Of a stretch of DNA of 64,000 bases, positions 1 through 10,329 are shown piece by piece. Position numbers and translations under genes: made by a program. Source of the DNA: Tetracladium setigerum (taxonomy: Eukaryota > Ascomycota > Leotiomycetes > Helotiales); assembly GCA_031472005.1 (NCBI GenBank), contig PZJY01000013.1:992001-1056000 (forward strand). Reading direction: 5' to 3'. The number at the start of each line of letters is the position of its first letter. Within the stretch, counting starts at the first letter, position 1. The notes under the pieces were generated by a model. It was not told the DNA's origin, ran no database searches, and saw only the letters and a list, made by a program, of their open reading frames with translations.

Positions 1-2516
1 GGGGCAGCCCTTTGACCAACAGGCCATAGCTTCTCTTGAGCAGAGACCTAATCAACCATTCCATTCTCCCAATGAAGGAGAAGAAGAAGAAGAAGAAGAA
101 GAAGAAGAAGAAGAAGAAGAAAAAGATTACGCCGATGATGATGGAATTGATGGGTCTCATCCCGGATTGCCTGGATTCACCTTCCGGGCTTCCTACGAAC
201 CTCGACATCCTGAATTTCCTGGTCTCAATCATCCATCAGGAAATGCACCCACAGGTTTTGGCCCAAACCTTGCTAGTCCTGATATACCTTATCGTCCCTT
301 CTGGATCCACGTGGATCTATGTGGAACGGAAACCAAGGAGGGCGGCCAACAGGAGATTCTGGACCCTGTCTACCACCAGCCCCACCAGGGGCGCCAACAC
401 AGGATAGAATAAGCTTCCCAAGCAGAAATTACCTTCCAAGGGGCTATAATTGGTCGGACTCACGTTGCAACAACTGTTCAAATGCACGTGTGAAATGTAC
501 CGCTTTCCCATCGAAAGATCCAGACGACAAAGGGATACAACAAACGAAAGATATAAGTCGAAGCCGCATTAAGTTCCCTTGCGAAAGGTGTCGTACTTCA
601 AAGGACCCCATGATTAGGGCAACGTGTACTTGGAGCATTACCAAGGCCCCGGGGCCGGAGCGTCCTCAACTATACTGGACCGGAGCGAATGTCATTGAAG
701 ATCCAGAATCTGACAGCCGACCGGCCCCAACAACTGCATACCACAGGTTTAAAACCTATAGAGTCATAGATGAGCTGGAGGATCCGCCTTGGGAGCGTTC
801 TCGAACTATCAATGAAGGCATCTATCAAAACACTTCGTTTGCCAGGCCAGGAAGTGCTGACCCGGGGCCATCAGTACCTCCATCTCGATCGACAGCAACT
901 GGAGGGATTGCAAAAACAACCAAACAACACAAGCCCATAGCTCAGACGAGACCTGGTAGGATATGCATAGTATGTGCGACCGAGGGGGAGATATTGCACA
1001 GAGATGTAATCTCGCGCGTCAGAAACCGTGTTCGAGGTGCAGGGAGACTGAGGAGGATGACTGCGTGACGGATGAGGAGGACCCTATAAATTCGAATGAT
1101 TTTACTTCCCCGGTGTCCACAAGATCTGGCGGTCGCATTGTAAATTCGCTTGCTAGCAGCGCAAAAGGAAAAGGAAAAGCTAAAGAATCAACTGGCACAA
1201 GGGCTCTAAAACAAGGTCTGGTAAGAAGTGGACATCTTCCCCAAGGACTTTCAACTCGTTCTAGGGGCATGATGACTTCAAATTCAGGACCCCTCTTGTA
1301 CGGTTCGCAACGGCCAAGTGAACCTGATGGCATGAGTGGTCACAGAATGGTCTCGCAACAAACGTGTTATCCTTGTGTGACTCTTGGGCGGGATTGCGAC
1401 GGAAATAGACCGTGTGGGAACTGTCAGATGTCCAGAAACGTACAGACTTGCGGGGACGTCCCCCCACTCCATATCCAGGTGCGCCTCTACCAGGTGAATA
1501 CTTCACTGCTCAGCCACATAGCAATCCTCCACCTGAATTCCGGCCATGGTCAAGTCAGCAGCAGACAGGTGAACTACCAGAATTCGGACCACCACACCTC
1601 CGCTATACACTATTTGGCACGGCCCCATTACCACGCGACCCAGATGGAAACGTGCCAAATGCTGCGGATCCAGATGAACTAGCTCGGATTGTCGCTCACA
1701 ATGGACAAGAACGACAATACGAAGCTTCCATTGACCCTACACACCGCGCTGAGAATGTGATGGGACAGAACTTCCACACCGAAGGGGGCGAAGGATCCTC
1801 CCAAGCTACTGCTTCAGAATGGAGGGCTCCAAACGCCCGCATAAACCTCGTGAATACCGACGACGATGATATAGCGGCAGGTGTGGGGATAGAGAATCGA
1901 CCTGGCGAAGTTCCAGGTCCAGTCCTCCCCCTTATCCCCATTCCACCGAACCGTGTATACGCCGTCGAGCTTCGTTTTGATGGCTGTCATGAAAAATACA
2001 CAAATGAAAACGATGGCATTATAGTCCGCTGCAACAAACAACCGACTATACCCTGCGCCGTCTTTGGACATGAGGAATTTCGCATCTGCAATGATTGCAA
2101 AGCCGAACAAGATCTCCTCGTCTCGGTAGACACAACGCCCCAGAACCACGGTCCCAAGGTCAAGTCATTGAATCTACCAAATAGTATTATTGTCTGCAGT
2201 GTGGAGTTGCAGCTAGGGCGAGGCAGATGACTCACCCAACCTCTTTTGTTACATCTATTTGCAAGTGTACGTTGCAAATGACAAAAGCGTGGTTATGCTA
2301 TGATCATAGACTTCAAGCCATTGAAAAGGTGGGTAGGAGAAGTTTACGGATGCAGAATATGCTATCGAGGAAGGGGGGGATAGTTCCATCTGTAGGAAGT
2401 GTACAGTGAATGTACGAAGTTCGGCATCCAATATTTGGGATTGTTTGGTTTCTCAACTAGCTCTGGTATTTTTTCAAATTTGTGCAAGAAAAGAAATCAT
2501 ACCTGGTAGATATTAG
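1..2516 (+). CDS. Cysteine-rich protein with at least three Zn2Cys6-like clusters, 5' truncated, frame-shifted
   Basis: The reading frame is already open at the left edge (from about position 5) and encodes a poly-glutamate tract followed by an acidic stretch. Three zinc-cluster-like modules follow. The first (466-626) starts C-x2-C-x6-C and has a long spacer before a second C-x2-C pair. The second (964-1064) ends with CSRC and a final Cys. The third (1365-1451) is close to a canonical fungal binuclear cluster, with CYPC, a CDGNRPCGNC stretch and a last Cys. A C-terminal cysteine-rich part has RCNKQP and ICNDCK (1985-2097), YYCLQC (2185-2202), CKC (2263-2271), GCRIC (about 2348-2362) and ICRKC (2388-2402). 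To connect these the frame must change about four to five times, mostly in the direction of one missing base and often near G or C runs. Introns cannot be excluded for some changes, and a TAG lies just before YYCLQC. Zn2Cys6 clusters usually bind DNA, but no fungal transcription factor middle domain is visible. I do not recognise the family. Confidence 0.55.
85..125 (+). repeat. GAA trinucleotide repeat encoding poly-Glu
   Basis: An almost uninterrupted GAA/GAAGAA tract lies inside the open frame of the first gene. In the coding frame it gives a run of about 15 glutamates followed by an Asp-rich stretch (KDYADDDG). Such tracts change length by replication slippage. In the other two frames the tract reads as poly-Lys or poly-Arg. 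Confidence 0.9.
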
Positions 2517-2576
2517 CATCTATATTCCTTCCTGCACAAAAAGCTTACTGAAATGTAGTCGGACGTCGAGTCAAAA

Positions 2577-2723
2577 ATGGCAGCTACAACTCCAACCATG
2601 CCAGTCGACAGCGTCAATTGCCCCGATTGCGATTATAATAACGTCTCTGGGGCGACCTCTTGCGCTGGAACGAAGAGTGATGGGAGTACATGTGGCAAAG
2701 CGCTCGCTGTGGTTGTGAAATAG
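2577..2723 (+). CDS. 48-aa zinc-ribbon-like small ORF
   Basis: This ORF starts at ATG 2577 and ends at TAG 2721-2723. The product has a CPDC pair near residue 15, an Asn-Asn-Val-x-Gly-Ala segment, then two further cysteines (SCAG and TCGKAL). The layout C-x2-C-x(n)-N-x(n)-C-x(n)-C-G-x-x-L resembles the small zinc ribbons of the RanBP2/double-zinc-ribbon type. An in-frame stop lies just upstream, so as written it is a separate ORF. It sits about 60 bp after the end of the larger zinc-rich gene and could also be a last exon of it. No promoter or splice evidence decides this. Confidence 0.35.
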   Translation: MAATTPTMPVDSVNCPDCDYNNVSGATSCAGTKSDGSTCGKALAVVVK

Positions 2724-2901
2724 GAGAAGCGTACATTCTTCACTATCTTCCAAGCATCCTTTTGCTATTCCTACTGCGGGTTTTTACACAAACTAGCATT
2801 AGCAATGCGGTTGGTTGTCATGTGGGATGATAGAGATTGAGCGATTGGTTATCATTTGCATATATCTATTCATATTGACCATGTTCAAACCTGAAGAAAA
2901 A

Positions 2902-3810
2902 TCAGACTTTCTTGCTCCACCAGTCCATCCATTGATCAGAAATCTCAGTAAAACCATAACTCCCTAATTGGTTTTGAAGTCGTCTCCTCCAATCTGGATT
3001 GTTTCCAGGTAGATCCATTCCGCTTGACACACAAAACTTAGTCCTTATCCATTCCTTTAGAACAAAGCCCGCCGTTTCCCAATCAATGATGCCTATGGAT
3101 TGTGTCGTAGTATCCACGATGATGTTTCCCGGTCCCAAGTCGTAGTGGTAGAAGTAGAACTTTGAGCATTCCAGTCCCAGCTCCTTGCAGTTTTTGAGTA
3201 GATTTTGAGGACTATAGTCATGAGAAAGCCCATGCCGAGTAAGGAAGTGATCCGATAAGTTCTGGCCATCGACACCGCAAATCATTTCTCCCTGCCAGGT
3301 TGCAAGTTCCTTGCAAATATTTGCAACTCTGGAAACGTAATTTGTCTTCATTGCCTCGTGCATGGTAGGCCACACCTTGCTGAGAGTCTGGCCTCTCAGC
3401 CTGCTTAAGAATATGTAGTATCGCCCGTCGTACTCTGCGTGGTGATAGACATGTGGGGCTGTAAAGCTTAACGAGTCTCTCTCGTGGAGATAGCTCAACG
3501 TGACGTGCTCTCGAGTTGCAGACTAGTCTAGGATCTTGACTTTGCAAAACGCCTCACCGATGTTCCACACCGCTGAGACCCCACCAGCATCATGAACCAT
3601 TTGAATATTGCTCGTGGTTGATAATTCTCGTGTGGGAGGTAGTGGGTAGGAGGCATCAGAAAGAACGAAAATTGAGCCTTTTCCGTCACTCCAAGAGGGG
3701 CCGGACAGGGTCGAGCTTCGTCGAGAGAGGAGAATATGGTTCCCAATAAGCCAAGAATCGTTGTTGATCTCCTTTATTGAGTTGGAAACAAGAGATGCTT
3801 CTCCCGACAT
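2902..3810 (-). pseudogene. Aminoglycoside-phosphotransferase (APH)-family protein with one in-frame TAG
   Basis: A single 303-codon frame runs from ATG 3810 to 2902 and is interrupted only by TAG at 3525-3523 (codon 96). Both halves read as one protein. The N-terminal half ends with the FCKVKIL strand of a kinase-like N-lobe. The C-terminal half has the Brenner-box HYDLGPGNIIVD (H-x-D-x4-N, catalytic Asp and Mg-binding Asn) and IIDWETAG, the DFG equivalent. About 300 aa is normal for fungal APH-like proteins, whose substrates are mostly unknown. A CAG-to-TAG change is a CpA-to-TpA transition, the type favoured by RIP, and the gene borders a decayed island. No GT-AG intron removes the stop. 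The alternatives are a recent nonsense allele or a base error. It is probably inactive as written. Confidence 0.75.
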
Positions 3811-4035
3811 TGCGAACGGAGCGGATTGGTCGATATTTTACTTGGTCATTTGTGGTTGAAGAGGCCGAGAAAAGCTAGAGGTTTGTTGTCAAGAGAACAA
3901 GAACGATAAATATGTCACCACACGGTGCACTCGTGACTTAGTACACGTGACCACTATCTTAAGATACTAAACATCTACAATACTAAGTAAATTAATAATA
4001 AATGCAAAGCCATCTATCGAAAATACTGTATGTGG

Positions 4036-4316
4036 CTACGTCAAGCTCGCAGACTTCCGGGGATATACAAATCATTTGATGGGAGCGTTTTATTTGATGG
4101 TTTGTCGAGAGAGTGCTCGAACAAACGGTGACCACACCGACACCAAAACAGACCTTTTTGCCCTTGGATCCGGAATCTATTTTACTATGATGGGGCGTGT
4201 AGTCTTCCTAGAGCTAGAAAGTGAAGACGATGATGAGGAGGTTGAGCAACGCTTTCTAAATGGCCAGTTTCTAATCGATACGCAGGCATATACCATGATT
4301 ACGAGGAAATGCTAGA
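4036..4316 (+). pseudogene. Protein kinase C-lobe relic
   Basis: The conceptual translation contains YVKLADFRGY (a DFG-like activation-loop start with Gly replaced by Arg), then DTKTDLFALGSGIYFTMMG (the helix F region of kinases, with the TDLFALG Asp) and ends with ITRKC just before a stop. This is the second half of a Ser/Thr-kinase-like domain. No N-lobe, VAIK lysine or HRD loop is found upstream, so the gene is truncated. The frame is open in this stretch, which suggests fragmentation more than heavy point mutation. The BTB relic begins only about 50 bp downstream. Confidence 0.65.
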
Positions 4317-4361
4317 GACAACAATATGCAACATGGATGGAAGGATTTTTGAGAACTAACG

Positions 4362-5094
4362 ACGTACGTCAAAATCCGAATCGGACCTACCAGCCACGAA
4401 TACAAACTTCCGAAAGGCTTACTATATTGGCAATCCACGTTCTTTGCGGCTGCTTTTGAAGGGGGTTTTCAGGAAGGGATTGAACAGTTCATGACTTTAT
4501 AAGAAGAAGAGGGTATCGTTTCTACCCGAAGCTTTGAGCTGTTGGTGCAGTGGATGTATATTAGCAGAGTCATCTTTCATCTTCGATGAATTGCCACGAG
4601 AGGAAGCCATTACTGCTACTATCGAGTTTGTCAGGTTTGCCGATATGTGCGGAGTCAAAGGCATGGAACATTTGATGGCTGAACGCATTAAGACTCTCCT
4701 CCTCGCGGGCAAAACTCCTGCGAACAAACCTCCTGCGACAAAAGGAAAGAAAAAGAAATTAGACAATATTTCCCGTTCCTTTAAATCTAAGCATATAATC
4801 TCAGCTACGATGCTGCCTAAAGGACACCCAGTACGCAATATACTTGCTTCCGCAGCCGTTCCGGGATATTTCACTCACGACAATAACTTAAGCGAAGCTC
4901 TGGAGATTCCCGAATTCGCGGTCGATCTTCTCAAAGAGTTGCGGGCCGCTATAAAGAGTTTTGAGGCTCACGGATCTGGAGTATCGTTTCAAGGTCCTCT
5001 TAGTGACGAAAGAATACACCTTACATTCCCTTCGGCGTCGCTATGGCGATCTATGATTGCTAAAGCCAATAAAACTTGGATGGCAGTATGTTAA
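4362..5094 (+). pseudogene. BTB/POZ-domain protein relic
   Basis: The first segment (4362-4499) reads VKIRIGPTSHEYKLPKGLL and then STFFAAAFEGGFQEG, the core of fungal BTB/POZ proteins, and stops at TAA 4500-4502. The same frame resumes with EEEGIVSTRSFELLVQWMY. A +1 shift near 4560-4575 then leads to FDELPREEAITATIEFVRFADMCG and to a C-terminal part ending with LEIPEFAVDLLKEL. Domain order and spacing fit the family that couples BTB to a helical tail. One stop and one frame change are needed, so it cannot be translated as a whole. BTB proteins often act as Cullin-3 adaptors; that role is not shown here. Confidence 0.65.
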
Positions 5095-5865
5095 GCTGGA
5101 ACGTATGGGCAACTTGTGGTATACACGAAAATTGTAATTAAGTTTAGTCTCTTTGTTTTGCTGTCATTTCGCAAGCCCTTCTGTGCTAGAAGCTCTATTT
5201 ATAGCGATTTATTGTATTCATGTCCACGGGTATCCCTGCTTTTTTTTTCTGTCTCCCGCCTTCACAGTCATCAAGAAGGACTGTAACTTGACCACCGATC
5301 TGTATTCCAAAGCCAGTATTCAAATTGCTTTCCGTATACTCCATAAGGAGCTTCTCAGTTATCATAATAGCATGTCATCCTCTCACCATATGAATAGAGT
5401 CCACAGGCTGCTTAGCGACTATCGCAAGCTGCGCTTCATAAAATAGCTTTCTCTCTTTTATAGTTGTGAGATGTGCTCGGCAGAGAGCGTTCTCCAGGGC
5501 GTACTTACTGTCTGAGGTTGATTCGTCAGACGCAAGCCAAGAAATCACCAGCCTTATTTATCGGGCTTGATACAATATAATACTATTTCACGTGACGGTT
5601 TAAATCATCTTTATAGTTAAATAAGAACCTCTCTACTTTCAATAAGTAAATTATTTCCCACGGCCCCTGATTGCAGATCTCCCGAGAAGAGACGCTGTGT
5701 CCACGAAATGACAAGGTCAGCAGTCACGTGACTATCAGCGGATTCGCCTACGCCGTCTCAATGAGTTAGCCAGCTGAGCCCGTAGTCTTGAACCCCAACC
5801 CATCAGTCCTCATCTCCTTCCAATACATTAACAACAACATCATTATCACCAGCATCTCATGACCA
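5095..5865. other. Intergenic, no gene recognised
   Basis: This stretch holds short open frames without recognisable domains and a TC-rich patch. AT content rises towards 5550-5650. I see no repeat boundaries or RNA gene. Confidence 0.5.
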
Positions 5866-6761
5866 TGTCTCGAACCGAATCCGCGTTTATTACCGAGTCT
5901 ATCTACAAGACGTACCGCATCAAGCAGGATGATGATATCTAGAAAGCTTTCGTGGCGCAAGCGTCCTTGATATAAAAGGTCCACGATGATCTCGCCGCCA
6001 CGTTCGACAACAGGCTCTCAACCATTAACGGCACCTTAAGCGGCAGATTGGAACAACTGAATAATGAGTTGGGAAGAGTCAAAAATGACTTGCAGAGTTT
6101 GAAGGACGAGGTGGGCCAGGTGAAGGACGATCAAAGAGTTTTGGAAATTGCGAAATCCAGATTACAGTATGTATTTAGATCCTTGCTATTCAATAATACG
6201 TTCAAGCTACTGACATATAAAGGGGCAAAATTAATCTATCTCGTCGAGTTTTACGATATCCAAAATTTCCAGTATTGGGGTCATACACACCTTGATTTCA
6301 ATAGCAATCCTGCGATTACTTCAGACGATAGCTTAAGCTCTGAGTCGGACTCTGAGTCCGATGCTTCACACCGGGGTTCATCTTTAGAAGATGCCGTCGA
6401 ACAATACCCCGATGTCGCATGAGACGAGCTTGCTTCTTATCTTGGCTTGCCTATGACTGAAATTCGCAATTACTTTTAAAGACTAGTCGAGTATCAAATG
6501 CGACAGCAGCCTTTAGCAACGAAAAGGCAAGCAACTGAAGTTATGCCGAGGCAGGAAATTGCAAAGCGCCCAAAGTCTCCCCCATTCGTTAAATCGCGGA
6601 TACCGCTAGAAGAGCTCATCGCTAAACCTCCCTCCACCACACCGTCAATACCCGAAATAAGGATTTTATGGGATGATAAAGCGAGTGTCGAGGCGATTGC
6701 AAAAGGACCAGCTGCACCGAGCCACTCCACGGGATCATCGACTAATGTCATCCTATCATAA
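5866..6761 (+). pseudogene. Coiled-coil protein gene with four in-frame stops (RIP-like decay)
   Basis: One frame can be followed from ATG 5866 (MSRTESAFITESIYKTYRIK) to the TAA at 6759-6761. It is interrupted by TAG (5941), TAA (5974), TGA (6421) and TAA (about 6478), all explainable by C-to-T changes in CAG, CAA and CGA codons. The middle part is a heptad-rich coiled coil (about 6039-6165: LNNELGRVKNDLQSL, then KDEVGQVKDD). A GTATGT donor near 6167 and an AG near 6222 suggest a preserved intron of about 56 bp. The tail contains an acidic Ser/Glu stretch (SSESDSESD). No frameshift is needed, so the damage is purely transition-type. The original function is unknown. Confidence 0.6.
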
Positions 6762-9430
6762 GAATTACGAGATTTTTAGGATCGTGAAACCCTGAGATTA
6801 AATAAGGGTTAAGGAAATAAATTTTCGAGATCAAATATGGTATCGCGGCGTCGATCTTGCGGAAGAGAAATAGTGCCTGTCGCTCAACTTCAACGTTCTT
6901 TTGTCGTGGCTACCAACCGTGGGAAGCTTTGTTAGATAAGATCTTGAGCAAAGGACAATCTTGGACGTATACCGGTGCAGCAAACACAATCTATCCCATT
7001 CACGACCAACCCTAATTAGTAGGTGATGTTTCCCCGCTTTATCTTTCCGACACTGATTGAAACAGATCCTTCGACATTATACATTAGAGATATAACTCTA
7101 GGACAAATAAATATATCTGTAAGTCTATAAGTTGAAGTCAAATCCGGGGTGTATGTTGGATTACATTTTAATAGGTTTAGCAGGCAATGTGTCAAGCGAA
7201 CTATTACCTCTACGCCTAGTGTATATATATAATCTTTAGAAGTTGGGAGGACGACGGCTATGTTATAGCTTTGGGCGTAAATTGCCTAAATTATACCACG
7301 AGAACGACGACGGTAGCAAGTGAATGCGGCGATTGTGTCTATGGAACTCCTACTTCGATTTAGACCTTGATATTCCAAGCCGGGGGCGTCCAATAGCTTT
7401 TGCCGATAACCATTCACGTATGTTTTTAAAAATATATAAACTCGTGTTCTCTAGTCTAGGATCTGTGATTGGCTTTGTACCTTGTCTAGTGAGACTTAAA
7501 ATACGCCTGTCACGCGTACTCTTAAAACCCGAGCTGGCTAGCGGTTAAGGGATAAATACCCCAGTTTTCTAATCTTGTTCGTGATATTTAATCCTTCTTA
7601 ATCTGCATTTTATCCCATTACTTAAAGCTTATTATATAATAAAAATGGCTAGTCGTATTCTTGTCCGATATAAGACAGATGATATGCCGGGACTCACAAA
7701 CGAAAAAATTCCGCTTATGGCAGATATTGCTTGCCGAAAAGTCTGGGGGCAAGACTTTAATTAAGAGCATGACCGACTTATTACATATGGCGGATATATT
7801 AATAAAAGATGTATACTTTTAATTGATTATGGTCCGATTGATGCGACGGAACATGTTATCACGCATCTATCTTGGAAAGAATAGGAACTATGTGTATAAA
7901 TCTAGGTTTACCTTTATTTTTATTAATTATAGTAGTGTTGAAGTTGGACCTGTCCCGAACTATATTTAAAACCTATTGGATATAATATATCACTTCAACC
8001 CAGCTAGGAGGCTAGAGATTGTGAGCTTATTGCCATTAAGATATAGTATTTTGCTGATTGCGTTGCGTTTTAGGTTACTTATACCGATGAGGAATTGAAG
8101 ACGAAGATTAGTCCAGAGCGCTTCGAGGCGTATGTAAAAATAAGAGAGGAGCAGATTGTAAGGTTTATAAAAAAATAAGCACAGATGGAAAGACAAGTTG
8201 ACTAAGGATTCGCTTGTAGAGTGTGGATTTGTTTGAGAGGCACCTCTGATTGCGCCTGTCCTTGTCTCATTTAGCTACTTCTATCCTTTGTGGACAGTAC
8301 CTTTTCTTGACATCTCTTCCTCCTAAGTCTCTATTCCATACCCGCCGTACATAGGCTGTCTTAGCATTATTCTCGAAGAGTCTTCCCCGAGCCTAAACCC
8401 TGGCACTATAGAGACATAAACCTGTATGTCCGTGATTGTCTTTTTGGTGCAGTTTGACCCACAGATACCAATTGCAATGAACTCGTCAAGATTGAGAGAT
8501 ATTTCCCTGGAATCAAGCGTCCTATAAATGATATTAACCCTCAGTTTCAAGAAAGCCCTGTGCCTGAAGGAGTGGTTTCGGGGGTGTATGTTCGTGGGCG
8601 CTGCCCAATTGCTAATCTATGGCTTGTCGAGACTGTTTGTGGAGATCTGCATTTCATCAACTATAGACCCTTTGCTCGCTCGTCGATACGGCGACAGCGC
8701 TGTATGCTTGAGGCCTCGGGACTGAGCCCTACGATTCTGGGGGAATGGTTAATAAAGAAGTAGTAAAATGTCATCACGTTAATCGCATATAATAGACGGA
8801 ATGGTCGTAACAAATAAGTGGCCGAGGGGGTTAGGAGGCGTGCAGAGCGGTTTATGGAGTTATTGTTTAAAAGCCAAAGAACTAGAAGTTATGGTGTTCT
8901 AGAGATGCTTTATAGCCTTACAGACAAGGCTATTATAGCAAATCCTTAAGGCTCGTTAATAACGTCAACATCGACTTCATCCCACCTCATACGCCACTTC
9001 AATATCTTCCCACCTCCGACAATATCTGCGTCCAACGACTTGCCGCACTAACGCATTCTATCGTCTCCCTCAACCCAGACTATTCCCTCTAGGTCCACCG
9101 ACATCCAGCTTAGTCGTTGAGCGCACGATCCATTTAACGTCGAATTGCGGAGGCATATTCTCCCAAATGGACATTCCAGCATGGCCATGAAAAAAATCGT
9201 TCACATTCTTTAATTCAGCGTAATGGACTATCATATCAACACATTGAACAAAAATCTACACCGAATTCTATAAGATCGCAGCCTGCAAAACTTATCTGCA
9301 AGATCGCTAGAACGCATAGCAAAGTTGTCGTGGGGTCGATTGAGGTGTGTTCCAATATGGAGACAAGGTCTAGGAAGTTATCTAGGATGATTAATTTAGG
9401 GCTAAACATCAGACCATGGGCCTTCTAGAT
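6762..9430. other. AT-rich decayed region with unrecognised gene debris
   Basis: The base composition is visibly AT-rich with many TAA/TAG/TTA words in all frames. At 7645 an ATG frame (MASRILVRYKTDDMPGL) runs about 80 codons with a TAA at about 7759 and a TAG at 7882, as in a C-to-T-mutated exon. Around 8300-8760 both strands have fragments of 60-75 codons without known motifs. At 8950-9400 further stop-ridden coding-like sequence is seen. I could not identify any family here. Confidence 0.5.
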
Positions 9431-10112
9431 GATTATAAATAGACAAGCATTGTTTAGTTACAGAAAAGGCATGTCTGCGGATTCTGCGATTGTTTACCAC
9501 ATGATTATGTCTAACCAGCGTTCTATCACAGATAATGGACCTCGAGTCCCGTCCCTCTTTATGGGACGTCACCACTGGGTATTGCGTGAAGACACTACAA
9601 GGCCACACGGGCTGGGCTGGGCACGAGACTCGCTTGACGAACATTTCCTCCTCTCGACAGGAGATGGCATGACCGCTCGGTTATGGGATATCTCCGTATC
9701 GAATCCAGCAAGCTGACAATGGTTGGGAACACGCATTGTAACGAATGCTGCGCACTTACTCCACCTGCCTCATATCAGTATCTTGCACCCTTGACAATTA
9801 AACTCTGGGATACTGCGGAACTTGTCTCAGGATAATGGTAGGCCATAACAACTGGGTGCGCGTTCTCGGCCTTCACCCCAGAGGCAAATATCTCATTTCG
9901 TCAAGACACTTAGCGATACGCATGAACAGTTTATTACCTGTCTGTCAAGGATGTACCTACGCTTTACGGCGGCTTTATTAAGGGGCAGAATAGCAAAAGC
10001 AATGGGACACCGAAGAGTAAGGGGAGCAGAATAAGTACCCCTAATATGCAGGTCCGCTACGTTATCGCCACGGGAGGTGTGAATTGCAAGCTAAGGGTCT
10101 TCGCGAATTGAG
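9431..10112 (+). pseudogene. LIS1/nudF (PAC-1)-type WD40 protein relic
   Basis: Several segments match the C-terminal WD40 repeats of LIS1/nudF, the dynein regulator of nuclear migration. They are LWDVTTGYCVKTLQGHTGW (about 9560-9620), LLSTGDGMTARLWDIS, then in another frame ECCALTPPASYQYLAPL (about 9745-9800) leading straight to TIKLWD, followed by VGHNNWVRVLGLHPRGKYLIS (about 9838-9900). The C-terminal strand MQVRYVIATGGV continues to RVFAN and TGA at about 10110. The order is that of the real protein, but part of the linker before IKLWD is missing, several stops are present and at least two frame changes are required. The N-terminal LisH part is not recognisable. LIS1 is an essential single-copy gene in most fungi, so this is presumably a decayed duplicate. 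Confidence 0.8.
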
Positions 10113-10329
10113 ATTGCAAGGGATTATAAAGAGCATATTAGAACCACGGCATCATGTATTACCCTTTTAAAGTCTGTAAATTATAATAACTTCTTTTCTA
10201 ATAGTGCTAAATGACTTTTATAAATGGTGGGTAGGTAAAGAATAAGAGGAATGAATTAGTTAACTACTTCAAGGCTATAAGTATTAATTACGCTTTATTA
10301 TTCTCTTGAATCGTCTAATAGATGTGGTG

